This document shows, piece after piece, positions 52,210 to 60,603 of a DNA stretch of 64,000 nt; position 1 is the stretch's first letter; each line of letters starts with the position of its first letter. A program made the position numbers and the translations under genes. The notes under the pieces are model-generated. The model did no database searches. It was not told the DNA's origin and saw only the letters and a program-made list of their open reading frames with translations. This DNA is from an uncultured Lachnospiraceae bacterium. GTDB taxonomy: Bacteria > Bacillota > Clostridia > Lachnospirales > Lachnospiraceae. The stretch lies in NCBI GenBank assembly GCA_934339135.1, contig CAKRHP010000015.1:32923-96922 (forward strand), written 5' to 3'.

Positions 52210-52278
52210 ATCTCCTAAATAATCTCCTAATTCCCTACTCATCTCCTAAATTATATTAGATTTTAGGAGATAAATCAA
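52210..52278 (-). promoter_or_regulatory. fic promoter with four copies of TTAGGAGAT
   Basis: ATCTCCTAA occurs at 52210-52218, 52222-52230 and 52241-52249, and its inverse TTAGGAGAT at 52263-52271. TTGATT (52278-52273) and TATAAT (52255-52250) on the minus strand form the promoter with a 17-base spacer. The inverted copy sits in the spacer; the others lie at and after the start of transcription. The one nearest the gene also serves as its ribosome binding site, so binding could block transcription and translation. Confidence 0.8.
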
Positions 52279-52322
52279 TGTTAGATAGAAAAGTCCTTCT
52301 ATTATTAGCATTTCTATTTAGA

Positions 52323-53531
52323 TCAACGTATATTCCCGCACGAGCCCCTTTTTTCAAAAAGCTCAAAATTTTCAAAATATTTTCTCATCCGCATCCGCAA
52401 ATAATTGATCGCATTTTCTTTTTCCATTGCATGCATTCGTTCCTGTTCCGACAAAATATCATTAACAGCAATGCAGTCGTAGAACAATCCACTCTGCCTG
52501 CATTGTATCACATCTTCTCCAAAGCATCCGGCTGCTGCGATCACCGGTTTTCCGTACTTCTTTGCAAGGCCTGCCACACCTGCCGGCGTTTTTCCCATCA
52601 GGGTCTGTGCATCCAGTCTGCCTTCTCCGGTAATCACAAGATCAGACTGTGCAATCGCTTCCTCCAACCGGATCTCATCCAATACAATATCAATCCCCGG
52701 CCGCAGTACCCCATCGAGAAACATCAGAAATGCGTAGCCCAAACCACCGGCAGCTCCGGCTCCAGGTGTATTCCGGTCACCATTTCGAGAGATCCCCTTT
52801 CTGCCATCTGCAGCAATCCGCTCTACCAGATCCGCAAACTGATCCATAGAACGATCCATTTCCTCTACATCCATTGCCGTGGCACCCTTTTGAGGACCAT
52901 ATACCCTACTGCATCCCTGCTCTCCAACTAACGGGTTCTTCACATCACATGCAATCTGAAACCGGCACTGAGAAAGATCCGAAATCACATCTTCAAAGCC
53001 AATATCCGTAATCTTTGCCAATTCTTTTGCACCAAAAGAAATGTCCCTTCCATCTCTATCATAAAAATGATATCCCAAAGCCTGCAGCATACCAATTCCG
53101 GCATCGTTCGTTGCACTGCCGCCGATCCCAATGATAAATTTACGGCATCCATGATCAATGGCATCCCGGATCAATTCTCCAACGCCATAGGTCGTAGTAT
53201 ATAATGGATTACGCTTATCAGCCGGTACCAGAGGCAGCCCGGCCGCCTGTGCCATTTCGATCACGGCAGTCCTTTCAGAATCTCTTTCATACCATAAATA
53301 CGATGCCACCACAGCTTCTCCGAGAGGTCCTGTTACCGTGCATGTCCGCTCCGTCACTGTCTGGTGATACGTCAAAGCTTCAAGAGTCCCCTCGCCGCCA
53401 TCTGCCACCGGATATACCTCTATATTCCAATCCGGATGAATGTCCTGTATTCCGTTTTTAATTGCATTTCCGGCCTCTGACGAGGTCATGCTCCCCTTAA
53501 AGGAATCAACTGCAGCAATGATTGTTTTCAT
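52323..53531 (-). CDS. Glycerate kinase (GarK/GlxK type)
   Basis: A 402-residue protein of the type II glycerate kinase family: AAVDSFKGSMTSSEAGNAI at the start, PVADGGEGTLEAL (about residue 45), IGIGGSATNDAGIGMLQALG (about 130), and NTPGAGAAGGLGYAFLMFL (about 255) with ITGEGRLDAQTLMGKTPAGV. It phosphorylates D-glycerate, in GarK-like members to 2-phosphoglycerate, feeding glycolysis. AAGGAG precedes the ATG. No sugar-acid catabolism genes lie next to it. Confidence 0.92.
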   Translation of the reverse strand: MKTIIAAVDSFKGSMTSSEAGNAIKNGIQDIHPDWNIEVYPVADGGEGTLEALTYHQTVTERTCTVTGPLGEAVVASYLWYERDSERTAVIEMAQAAGLPLVPADKRNPLYTTTYGVGELIRDAIDHGCRKFIIGIGGSATNDAGIGMLQALGYHFYDRDGRDISFGAKELAKITDIGFEDVISDLSQCRFQIACDVKNPLVGEQGCSRVYGPQKGATAMDVEEMDRSMDQFADLVERIAADGRKGISRNGDRNTPGAGAAGGLGYAFLMFLDGVLRPGIDIVLDEIRLEEAIAQSDLVITGEGRLDAQTLMGKTPAGVAGLAKKYGKPVIAAAGCFGEDVIQCRQSGLFYDCIAVNDILSEQERMHAMEKENAINYLRMRMRKYFENFELFEKRGSCGNIR

Positions 53532-53583
53532 AAAGTCTCCTTATATCAAAATGAACTTATTATACATTCCTGTCCCATAATAT

Positions 53584-53820
53584 TTAAATACCGGAATCAA
53601 GTATTTCTTTTGCACGATGTAAAATTGGTGATAGTTTCAACGTAGACAAATGAAAATAATTTTTCTCATCTTCGGTTAGATTTTTAGTACCAAAGGAATC
53701 AACTCTGCACAGAAAATAATTATTTATATTATGCCTATGAATCAGATTATAATAATCGCTTACAACTCCAATCCTGCAGATTACTTCTACATTTGCCCCC
53801 AATTCTTCTTTGAGTTCTCT
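53584..53820 (-). pseudogene. C-terminal remnant of a Nudix hydrolase
   Basis: The minus strand reads RELKEELGANVEVICRIGVV, then SDYYNLIHRHNINNYFL and onward, beginning with the second half of the Nudix box (RExxEELG) and running to a normal C-terminus. Two stops lie directly before the Arg codon (53820), so the first half, including the GETPE part of the box, is lost. A TTG inside the fragment could start a 72-residue peptide but it would not be a Nudix enzyme. Confidence 0.78.
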
Positions 53821-53874
53821 TCACTATTTCTTTATATTATATTTAATTTGCACAAAAACCTCAATACAAAAATA

Positions 53875-53906
53875 CAGCACAGAAGACTATATCGCTGTCT
53901 GTGCTG
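53875..53906 (-). terminator. Terminator of the second chemoreceptor gene
   Basis: CAGCACAGA (53875-53883) and TCTGTGCTG (53898-53906) pair; the minus strand then reads TATTTTTG. Confidence 0.8.
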
Positions 53907-53935
53907 CATTACACAACTTTATTATTGATTCTCTA

Positions 53936-55636
53936 CTACAATTTTGCCACCTTAATCTCACGTATCATATCACGTAAATGATCTGCCTCACCGTTCATTT
54001 CCTGGCTTGCTGCGGCACACTCCTCAGACGTTGCTGAATTATTTTGTACTACATCATTGATCTGTTCGATTCCCTGATTGATCTGCTGGATTTCTACCGT
54101 CTGATCTGCAAATGTCTCTGCAATACCGGCTACCTCCTGGGTAATTATCTTTGAATTGTCCGCAATTTCTTCCAATTGACGGGCTGTCTCTTCCGCAAGC
54201 AGCACTCCCTTACCGACTGCATCCACAGAGGTTTTGATCAAAACGGCCGATTCTTTTACTGCCTGTGCACTCTGGTCGGCCAACTGGTTCACCTGATTTG
54301 CTACAACGGCAAATCCTTTTCCTGCTTCCCCGGCTCTTGCTGCCTCAATGGAAGCATTTAATGCAAGCAGATTGGTCTGGGATGCGATATCGTTGATTGT
54401 TTCAATGATTTTATCTATCTGCATTGATGCGTCTTTGATTTCAAGCATTGAATTTACCATCTCATGCATCTTGGCATTATTTTCTAAAATATTATCACCA
54501 AGTGTCACCACTTTTGCACTGATGTTATTTGCGGTTTCTGAATTCTGTTTTACCTGTTCGGAAACATCTTCCACGGTTGCAGTCAATTCTTCTACTGCCG
54601 CTGCCTGATTTGTTGTTCCATCCGCCAGCTCAGTTGCACCTGATGACACCTGCTCTGCACCGCTGGATACCTGATCCGAAACCCGCTGTATTCCCTTTAT
54701 CATATCCGCCATACTTTTCTCAAAGGCCATAAAGGAATTCAAAATACCAATAAAATCGCCCTTCCATTCCACTTCAGGCTGAACATCAAAATTGCCCTCT
54801 GAAAACAGTTTCATGGCACGGTCTATATCATCCACATAAGACCCAAGGATCCGGATGGATTTACGCATACTGTGTGCCAGACATCCAATTTCATCTTCCG
54901 AACGGTAATCCAATGTGCTATGTAAGTTTCCTTCTGTTAATTCCTTTGCAACATCCTCAATGGCATGTAATGGCTCCAAAATGCTGAAAAGAACTTTTTT
55001 ACTTGTTTTTCTTGAATATATCCAAGCCATACTCAAAAAGAAGATAATACAGATAATTCCTGCAATCGCACAGATTATAGTCTTTCTAACTGCCTTATCA
55101 CTGGCAACATCCGTAATATCATCTAATTTTAAGGCAATGGACACCAGTTTATTTAATGCAGGTGTACATTTCGTTAAAATATCATCTACACCTTTTTGAT
55201 TCTGTCCCAATCGGATTTCTTTTAAAATAGATGTACTGATATCCTCCCAATCGGATAAGGCGGTAGCATATTCTTCATAATTTTCATTTGAAACAACACC
55301 GTTTTTTTTGATGATTTTCAATTGGGAATCAACGTCTGCAAGTAATTTTGTTATAGTACTCTCATAGCCATCATAAGATGATTGATCATCATTTAATGCC
55401 ATTTCTCGAATATTTCTTGCAGCAGCATTTACATTGACCCTGCACATTTTGACTGCGATATCCGTGGCATTGATTTTATCGACATAATTAACCAGACTGG
55501 CAAATAACATACATATAACCATAATGGAAAGCAATCCCGAGATCATCATCAATATGATTACTTTTTTGTAGCCATAAGCGATTCTTTCTTGTAAATACAT
55601 ATCTTCAATTTTCTTTTTTACATGGTTGGTGTACAT
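53936..55636 (-). CDS. Methyl-accepting chemotaxis protein with a four-helix-bundle sensor
   Basis: A 566-residue receptor. First membrane helix about 24-46, an extracellular helical sensor of about 135 residues (4HB_MCP-like: [20 protein letters not shown]), second helix about 184-206, HAMP, and a long coiled coil with tip [20 protein letters not shown] (about residue 420). It differs from the receptor at 27066 in sensor type but has the same gene setting: divergent from a 400-residue AraC regulator. GGAAG is 12 bases before the ATG. The promoter has TATAAT but no recognisable -35, which points to activator control. Confidence 0.92.
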   Translation of the reverse strand: MYTNHVKKKIEDMYLQERIAYGYKKVIILMMISGLLSIMVICMLFASLVNYVDKINATDIAVKMCRVNVNAAARNIREMALNDDQSSYDGYESTITKLLADVDSQLKIIKKNGVVSNENYEEYATALSDWEDISTSILKEIRLGQNQKGVDDILTKCTPALNKLVSIALKLDDITDVASDKAVRKTIICAIAGIICIIFFLSMAWIYSRKTSKKVLFSILEPLHAIEDVAKELTEGNLHSTLDYRSEDEIGCLAHSMRKSIRILGSYVDDIDRAMKLFSEGNFDVQPEVEWKGDFIGILNSFMAFEKSMADMIKGIQRVSDQVSSGAEQVSSGATELADGTTNQAAAVEELTATVEDVSEQVKQNSETANNISAKVVTLGDNILENNAKMHEMVNSMLEIKDASMQIDKIIETINDIASQTNLLALNASIEAARAGEAGKGFAVVANQVNQLADQSAQAVKESAVLIKTSVDAVGKGVLLAEETARQLEEIADNSKIITQEVAGIAETFADQTVEIQQINQGIEQINDVVQNNSATSEECAAASQEMNGEADHLRDMIREIKVAKL

Positions 55637-55686
55637 AATTCACAGCTTCCTTTCTTGTATTTTGATCATTTATCATTTTTCCCAAG

Positions 55687-55775
55687 ATTATACCATCATT
55701 GTTTTTGATTTTCTTGCATATCTGTGTCCATAATGATATAATTGTGTTCATAATAAATCTATATTCATAATGATA
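55687..55775. promoter_or_regulatory. Intergenic control region of MCP 2 and AraC 2 with direct repeats
   Basis: CATAATGATA (55729-55738), CATAATAAAT (55749-55758) and CATAATGATA (55766-55775) are direct repeats; the first two share TGTGTYCATAAT and are exactly 20 bp apart. On the minus strand a TATAAT lies at 55692-55687 but the -35 position (55715-55710) is poor. The repeats lie just upstream of that -35, where an AraC activator would contact polymerase. Compare the ATAATGCCA repeats, also 20 bp apart, in the first pair. Confidence 0.65.
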
Positions 55776-55787
55776 AGGAGTATTTCC

Positions 55788-56990
55788 ATGCAGCTTACAG
55801 ATTACGATTATATATGTAACATGATCGGCAGTCTCTCAGGGATTCCCGTGCGTATCTATAAAGAAGATACCGTTGCTTTTTATTATTCCACGGTTAATCT
55901 GGTTAAGGATCCTGTTTCCTTATACCAGTCCGATATTTTAGCAATTTCCGATCGTATCGGCTATTTCCTCACAGATCATTTCAGCTACTATGGCATGATC
56001 AATACCAATGAATATAAGATCGTGATCGGTCCTACAAGACAGGTTTCTGATTCTACACCGGCACTCCGGGAATTAGCCTCACAATTAGATATACCAAAGG
56101 AAGATATGGATGATTTTATAATTGCTATGCACCAAATTGTTCATATACCATTGGAACGTCTTATGCAGATTCTGTGTTTTCTTAATTATGCATTAAACAA
56201 TGAAAAATGCTTTCTGCAGGATTATTATATTGATGATTCCCTACAGGAGAAATTATATGAAGCAATGACCAGACAGGATGCGGACAGAATCTTTTCGAAT
56301 AACCTTCCGGAGCAGAATATTTTGCTCCATAACACATATGACCTGGAACGAAATATCATGAAGATGATTCGAAAAGGAGATTCTGTTTCTTTATCTGAAT
56401 TATTAAAAAAATCATCCGGCTTCAATATTGGCATGATGGCCGACAACCCGCTTCGTCAGTCAAAAAACATCTTTATTGTTATTGCCACGCTTGCTTCACG
56501 TTCTGCGATTCAGGGAGGCATGGATCCTGACGACGCTTTTACATTAAGCGATGAATACATTCAGAAATGTGAAATATTAAATGATTTTTACCAGATCAAC
56601 AATCTGCGTTATCTGATGATGATGGACTTTACAAAACGCGTAAATCAATTACAGGAAGGATCCCAGACTTCGCAGCTTGTTGCTGCTGTGACGAACTATA
56701 TCAACCATCATATATCAGAGCCGATTACCGTGGAAGCTATGTCAAAAGAATTTTTTATGAGCAGATCTTATCTATCAAAACGTTTTAAGGCAGAAAGCAA
56801 TATCACTCTCACAGATTTTATACTCAGCAAAAAAACAGAAGAGGCAAAACGCCTCCTCCGTTACACGAACAATTCTTTAACTGCCATCAGTCTTTATCTT
56901 GGCTTTTCTTCGCCCGGGCATTTTTCCCGCGTTTTCCGGAAATATGTCTCTATTACGCCTAACGAATATCGCAAAAAGTATATAAACTGA
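55788..56990 (+). CDS. AraC-family transcriptional regulator (second receptor pair)
   Basis: A 400-residue protein. C-terminal AraC DNA-binding domain: TVEAMSKEFFMSRSYLSKRF and AISLYLGFSSPGHFSRVFRKYVSITPNEYRKKY. The N-terminal 130 residues form a small sensor with YKIVIGPTRQVSD, and the middle is helical with ERNIMKMIRKGDS. Length and layout match the AraC gene at 29278, and the two sensors align around the GP element though overall identity is low. AAGGAG eight bases upstream sets the start at 55788. It probably controls the divergent chemoreceptor through the CATAATGATA repeats. Confidence 0.87.
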   Translation: MQLTDYDYICNMIGSLSGIPVRIYKEDTVAFYYSTVNLVKDPVSLYQSDILAISDRIGYFLTDHFSYYGMINTNEYKIVIGPTRQVSDSTPALRELASQLDIPKEDMDDFIIAMHQIVHIPLERLMQILCFLNYALNNEKCFLQDYYIDDSLQEKLYEAMTRQDADRIFSNNLPEQNILLHNTYDLERNIMKMIRKGDSVSLSELLKKSSGFNIGMMADNPLRQSKNIFIVIATLASRSAIQGGMDPDDAFTLSDEYIQKCEILNDFYQINNLRYLMMMDFTKRVNQLQEGSQTSQLVAAVTNYINHHISEPITVEAMSKEFFMSRSYLSKRFKAESNITLTDFILSKKTEEAKRLLRYTNNSLTAISLYLGFSSPGHFSRVFRKYVSITPNEYRKKYIN

Positions 56991-57015
56991 ATTGAACCTT
57001 GAGATAATGCATATT

Positions 57016-57696
57016 TTAGAACAATAACTGCAGCCCCATTACAATGATCCACATATAAGCACAAGTCTTTGGAATCATTAAGAGTCCGACCTTTGGTTTT
57101 GTTTTGCTGAATAATGTTACCGGAAGATAGCAGCCAAAAGAAATAATAATAGCTGCAACCATCCTGGTCATATGATAATCATAAGTATTTCCCGAAATGA
57201 TATATAGAATAATTACACCGATACCGGTAACTGCAAAGACAGCATTTCTGATCATCGATAATTTCATATTTCCTTCCTGTGTACACCAGTTATTCTGCGG
57301 AAACATGCATATCACAATTCTGACAATCGCTGAGGTCCATATAATAGCTTCGATCATTACCGGTATTTTAATTTCCGGGAATGTAAACTTCCAGACATAC
57401 ATCAAAATAATATAAAATACCGTCATTGTAACAGATGATACCTGCAATCCTATTCCAAGCTGTCTCTTTATTTTATCATTACTTCCGCGTACTGCTCTGA
57501 TGATTCTTGGCACCAGATGAAATGCATCTCCTCCGCAAAGTGTTAATGTTAAAATTCCATAAAGAATAAATAAAATTTTTCCCTGTGAAAATGAAAAAAA
57601 TAAAATTGCGGCAACCAGGTCAAAGATCAAATATGCCGCATCAAATATTGCCTCCATCATATCAGGAATCTGTGGTTTATAATTTTTTTCTTTCAT
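57016..57696 (-). CDS. Membrane protein of unknown function controlled with MarR
   Basis: A 226-residue protein with about seven membrane helices (PDMMEAIFDAAYLIFDLVAA at the start, IPVMIEAIIWTSAIVRIVICMF in the middle). No family name can be given with confidence. AAGGAG lies 10 bases before the ATG at 57696; a TTG two codons earlier has better spacing and may be the true start. It follows the MarR gene with a gap of only a few bases, so it is likely the target of that regulator. Confidence 0.65.
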   Translation of the reverse strand: MKEKNYKPQIPDMMEAIFDAAYLIFDLVAAILFFSFSQGKILFILYGILTLTLCGGDAFHLVPRIIRAVRGSNDKIKRQLGIGLQVSSVTMTVFYIILMYVWKFTFPEIKIPVMIEAIIWTSAIVRIVICMFPQNNWCTQEGNMKLSMIRNAVFAVTGIGVIILYIISGNTYDYHMTRMVAAIIISFGCYLPVTLFSKTKPKVGLLMIPKTCAYMWIIVMGLQLLF

Positions 57697-57698
57697 GA

Positions 57699-58139
57699 TC
57701 AATTCTGCTCCTTATGTTTTCTTAAATATTCTTCTGCATTATTGCAGATTTTATCAAATATCCTGATACACATCTGCTTTTCTTCCACGGTCAGTCCACT
57801 AAGAACAGTTTGCGCAAACTGTTTTTGTACATTTGTGCCGGCTTCCACGATCAGCTTCGCCTGATCTAACAAGACAATTTCAATATGCTTTTTATTATTT
57901 TCACTTTGAATTTTCTCAACCAGTCCCTTATTTTCCAGTTTTTTCAACGAGGTTGATACATGAGATTTTGTTGACTTTCTGATTTTTACAATTTCAGCAG
58001 CGGTATTTTGCTGCGGATTATTGTGCAGAAACATAAGTATATCATATTCCATTTGTGTCAAACCGTACCGGTCACATACTTCACCGGAAAGCAATTCATA
58101 ATAGCTTGTTATTGTTTTATGTTTATCCCAAAAATACAT
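57699..58139 (-). CDS. MarR-family transcriptional regulator
   Basis: A 146-residue winged-helix protein: GLTQMEYDILMFLHNNPQQN, AAEIVKIRKSTKSHVSTSLK (recognition helix) and KLENKGLVEKIQSENNKKHIEI (wing). The start at 58139 is fixed by AAAGGAGG; the frame is open 48 codons further but this part holds the promoter. A perfect 7-bp inverted repeat at the transcription start is the likely operator. Confidence 0.87.
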   Translation of the reverse strand: MYFWDKHKTITSYYELLSGEVCDRYGLTQMEYDILMFLHNNPQQNTAAEIVKIRKSTKSHVSTSLKKLENKGLVEKIQSENNKKHIEIVLLDQAKLIVEAGTNVQKQFAQTVLSGLTVEEKQMCIRIFDKICNNAEEYLRKHKEQN

Positions 58140-58152
58140 CTCCGCCTCCTTT

Positions 58153-58199
58153 ATCGTTCGTTTTAGAACGATTATAGAGCAATATATCTTCACTGTCAA
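58153..58199 (-). promoter_or_regulatory. marR promoter with palindromic operator
   Basis: TTGACA (58199-58194) and TATAAT (58176-58171), 17-base spacer. ATCGTTC (58153-58159) and GAACGAT (58166-58172) form an inverted repeat with a six-base spacer that touches the -10 and covers the transcription start, a typical MarR site. Confidence 0.85.
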
Positions 58200-58298
58200 T
58201 GAAATAATTCTTAAATTTGTGAGCCATACTATTGCCATGTATGAAATAATATGGTACCCTGTTTGAACAGTAATCAGAAACAAGAAAAGAGGTAAATC

Positions 58299-58655
58299 AT
58301 GATGAAGAAAAAATTAATCACAATTGTACTTGGTGTAATGTTATGTATGAGCATATTGGGAGGCTGTGGACAGACGGAAACAAAGCAGAATGATACTGCA
58401 GCCAGCAGCAGTGGGGATCAAAATAAGGGAACTAACGAAGAGAAAGAACTGGTTGGAACCATTGATGAGATAAAGGATTTTATGTTTGTCATTACAGATA
58501 ACGATGACACACCATATAGTTTTACCTTCGACAAAAAACCAAAAGGATTGGATAATATCAGTAACGGAGATACTGTTATTGTAAAGTATACAGGTACAAT
58601 TTCAGAGGTAGACCCGTTCGATGGCGAGGTGATATCTGTTGAAAAGAAAAAATAA
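58299..58655 (+). CDS. Small lipoprotein of unknown function
   Basis: A 118-residue protein with signal peptide and lipobox (MMKKKLITIVLGVMLCMSILGGCG, Cys23). A low-complexity Ser/Asn/Gly/Glu linker (25-50) leads to a beta-rich domain (GTIDEIKDFMFVITDNDDTPYSFTF...ISNGDTVIVKYTGT) of OB-like character. GAGG precedes the ATG. Its end overlaps the start of the DUF4300 lipoprotein gene by 17 bases, so they are translationally coupled and probably work together at the outer membrane face of the cell. Confidence 0.72.
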   Translation: MMKKKLITIVLGVMLCMSILGGCGQTETKQNDTAASSSGDQNKGTNEEKELVGTIDEIKDFMFVITDNDDTPYSFTFDKKPKGLDNISNGDTVIVKYTGTISEVDPFDGEVISVEKKK

Positions 58656-59514
58656 TACCACATTATCCACTAAAATATGTGCTGTCATTCTGCTTTCCTC
58701 TATGGTGCTAAGTGCCTGTGCGGACACTCAGACAGCACAGAAACAAAAGATACCTGCTGCAACTTATATGGGCGGAGATAATACTTCTGCTGAGGTCTGC
58801 AAAGCATTAGAGGATGCGGGAGCTTCGCATGTAGATATATTTCAGGACTGGGTAGCTGATTTTGCAGATTCCGCTGGGAAAAATGCAAAATTGGAAGACA
58901 ACTGGTCAGATCCCCAGAAGTTGAAAGCAGATACCGGTAAATGTATGGATGGCTGGGAGCAGAATCATAACTATTCGGATGCCGACTGCAGAATGACTGC
59001 ATTTCTCCTGTTGGACGGGATGCTGACAGCCAAATCAACAGAAAAAAAGTATACGGGTACTTATTTAATGTTTGATACAGATGCGATAGATACTGTAGAC
59101 AGATACAAGATCATAAAAAAGAAAAAAGATATGTTTACTACCCTCTATGGTGAAAAAAAAGTAACAGACAACAAGCATCCTGAAACTACATTTTCTGACA
59201 GCTGGAAGGATTACGGATTTCATATAGACAGTGATAGAATCTCTCTTCTCAGCATTGTAATATCTGATCCCGATTCAGATGTTGTTTTTGTAGGTCATAC
59301 CGGAATACTGATCAAGTATAGCGACTATTATTTATTTGTAGAAAAAATTGCCTTTGAACAGCCATATCAGGCAACAAAAGTGCGTACGATAGATGAATTG
59401 CTCCATATGTTATCATCGCGTCCGGAATATTTCGGAGACGAGGACGAAGCCGGACCATTTGTTTATAATAACGGGAAATATCTCCAAACATTAAAGAAAA
59501 GTGTTTCACAGTGA
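58639..59514 (+). CDS. DUF4300 family lipoprotein
   Basis: A 291-residue protein with signal peptide and lipobox LSAC (Cys27). GWEQNHNYSDADCRMTAFLL (about residue 115) and FVGHTGILIKYSDYYLFVEK (about 215) are typical of DUF4300, with RPEYFGDEDEAGPFVYNN near the end. Function is unknown. The start is a TTG with GAGGTG seven bases upstream, inside the preceding gene. The pattern of Asp, Cys and His residues would allow a papain- or NlpC-like enzyme, but that is speculation. Confidence 0.75.
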   Translation: MKRKNNTTLSTKICAVILLSSMVLSACADTQTAQKQKIPAATYMGGDNTSAEVCKALEDAGASHVDIFQDWVADFADSAGKNAKLEDNWSDPQKLKADTGKCMDGWEQNHNYSDADCRMTAFLLLDGMLTAKSTEKKYTGTYLMFDTDAIDTVDRYKIIKKKKDMFTTLYGEKKVTDNKHPETTFSDSWKDYGFHIDSDRISLLSIVISDPDSDVVFVGHTGILIKYSDYYLFVEKIAFEQPYQATKVRTIDELLHMLSSRPEYFGDEDEAGPFVYNNGKYLQTLKKSVSQ

Positions 59515-59563
59515 TAAAAAGAGACGGAAGCATACTCTGCCAGTCTTTAATAATATAGCAGTA

Positions 59564-59599
59564 GAGAGTCACATAACAATCAATGAGTTATGGACTCTC
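59564..59599. terminator. Imperfect stem-loop between converging units
   Basis: GAGAGTC-ACATAAC (59564-59577) pairs with GTTATGGACTCTC (59587-59599) with one bulged base. It lies about 50 bases after the DUF4300 gene and 40 bases after the end of the GNAT remnant on the other strand; the T run is short. Confidence 0.5.
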
Positions 59600-59642
59600 A
59601 TCATATTTTGTATAAAAATTCCCATATATAATGAAATATCTT

Positions 59643-59903
59643 TTAAGAAAGCTCATATTGCATGAAATTTCCATTATGTACAAATCCGAAATCTGTATAC
59701 AATTTAACCCCCATATCAGATGCCGTAATCTGTATCACTCCGCACCCATATTCTCTAGCCTCATTTACAACACGAGATAATAATTCCTTTGCAATACCTT
59801 TTCTTCTATATTGTTGTTCTGTAAACATACTGGATAACAATCCTATCTTTCCATTTGGACATCCAAAATAAGGCGGCTTCTCTACAAATGACATTCCACT
59901 TCC
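59643..59903 (-). pseudogene. C-terminal remnant of a GNAT acetyltransferase
   Basis: The frame reads GSGMSFVEKPPYFGCPNGKI and then EQQYRRKGIAKELLSRVV with the acetyl-CoA loop RRKGIA, down to a normal C-terminus (YTDFGFVHNGNFMQYELS). A stop lies directly before GSGMSF, where a full gene would have about 60 more residues. The ATG at 59894 happens to have GAGGAAG upstream, so an 83-residue peptide may still be made, but the N-terminal part of the fold is missing. Confidence 0.7.
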
Positions 59904-59970
59904 TCATTTATACGATAAAAATCCATATTTTCTCTTACATAAATAAAAAATCTCAATTTTTATTTGCTGA

Positions 59971-60603
59971 TTACAATTTCTTTATCGGATGTCTGATAAC
60001 CGTTTTACATCTTTCCGGTGCAACTTTTCTTGGGTCTGATAAATAGATTTCGTGATGGTGACGTTCGCCGGTGAAATCATTCACATATCCATTTTCTTCC
60101 AAATATTTATCCATTATTGCTACTGTTTCAGGCTCATTATCAAATGCTCCAATATGCATAATCTGTACACATAAGCCTTCCTCTATACTCAGAAATTCTG
60201 CACTGGAACAATCCATCTTTTTCTTTTTTGAAGCGGTATCTACCGCCCAATCAAAATCTTTCTTTGTAATAAAATCAGGCAACCGAATAACTGAAATCCA
60301 GTTAAAGGCTGACTTATTGGAATAATCTACACCTTCAACATGATCCTGCCACCAAAATCCTTCCAGTGGTGGAACTACATATTCAAAGAAACCTTTTATT
60401 TTGTAATCCGTTTTATAACTCATCTTGAGCGTGTAAGCAACAGAATACAAAACACCAATCGCAGTTTTATATTGTCCACCCTCTTCATTAGGGTTTCCTT
60501 TACCTCTAACTGCTATATAATTCATCCTTGGCATTGTTACAATCTGTGCCTTATTCTTGGGTAAATAAAACTCTTTATATTCTTTCTTAAAATCAAATGC
60601 CAT
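59971..60603 (-). CDS. GyrI-like small-molecule-binding domain protein
   Basis: A 210-residue protein of the GyrI-like (SHS2/BmrR effector-like) family: YKEFYLPKNKAQIVTMPRMNYIAVRGKGNPNEEG, IKGFFEYVVPPLEGFWW and a late CVQIMHIGAFDNEPETVAIM then ENGYVNDFTGERHHHEIYLSDPRKVAPE, which is the cluster's signature. These proteins bind or hydrolyse small cyclic molecules in some cases. GGGG nine bases upstream sets the ATG at 60603. It overlaps the end of the DUF3795-MmcQ gene by 11 bases. Confidence 0.82.
   Translation of the reverse strand: MAFDFKKEYKEFYLPKNKAQIVTMPRMNYIAVRGKGNPNEEGGQYKTAIGVLYSVAYTLKMSYKTDYKIKGFFEYVVPPLEGFWWQDHVEGVDYSNKSAFNWISVIRLPDFITKKDFDWAVDTASKKKKMDCSSAEFLSIEEGLCVQIMHIGAFDNEPETVAIMDKYLEENGYVNDFTGERHHHEIYLSDPRKVAPERCKTVIRHPIKKL

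Noticed and set aside
52278..52931. Long plus-strand reading frame opposite glycerate kinase
   Set aside because: It lies antisense to a clear glycerate kinase gene, has no ribosome site and a composition unlike real proteins.
59643..59894. Functional small GNAT starting at 59894
   Set aside because: The fold would lack its first strands and helices, and homologous residues (GSG) continue upstream to a stop, so a truncated gene is more likely.
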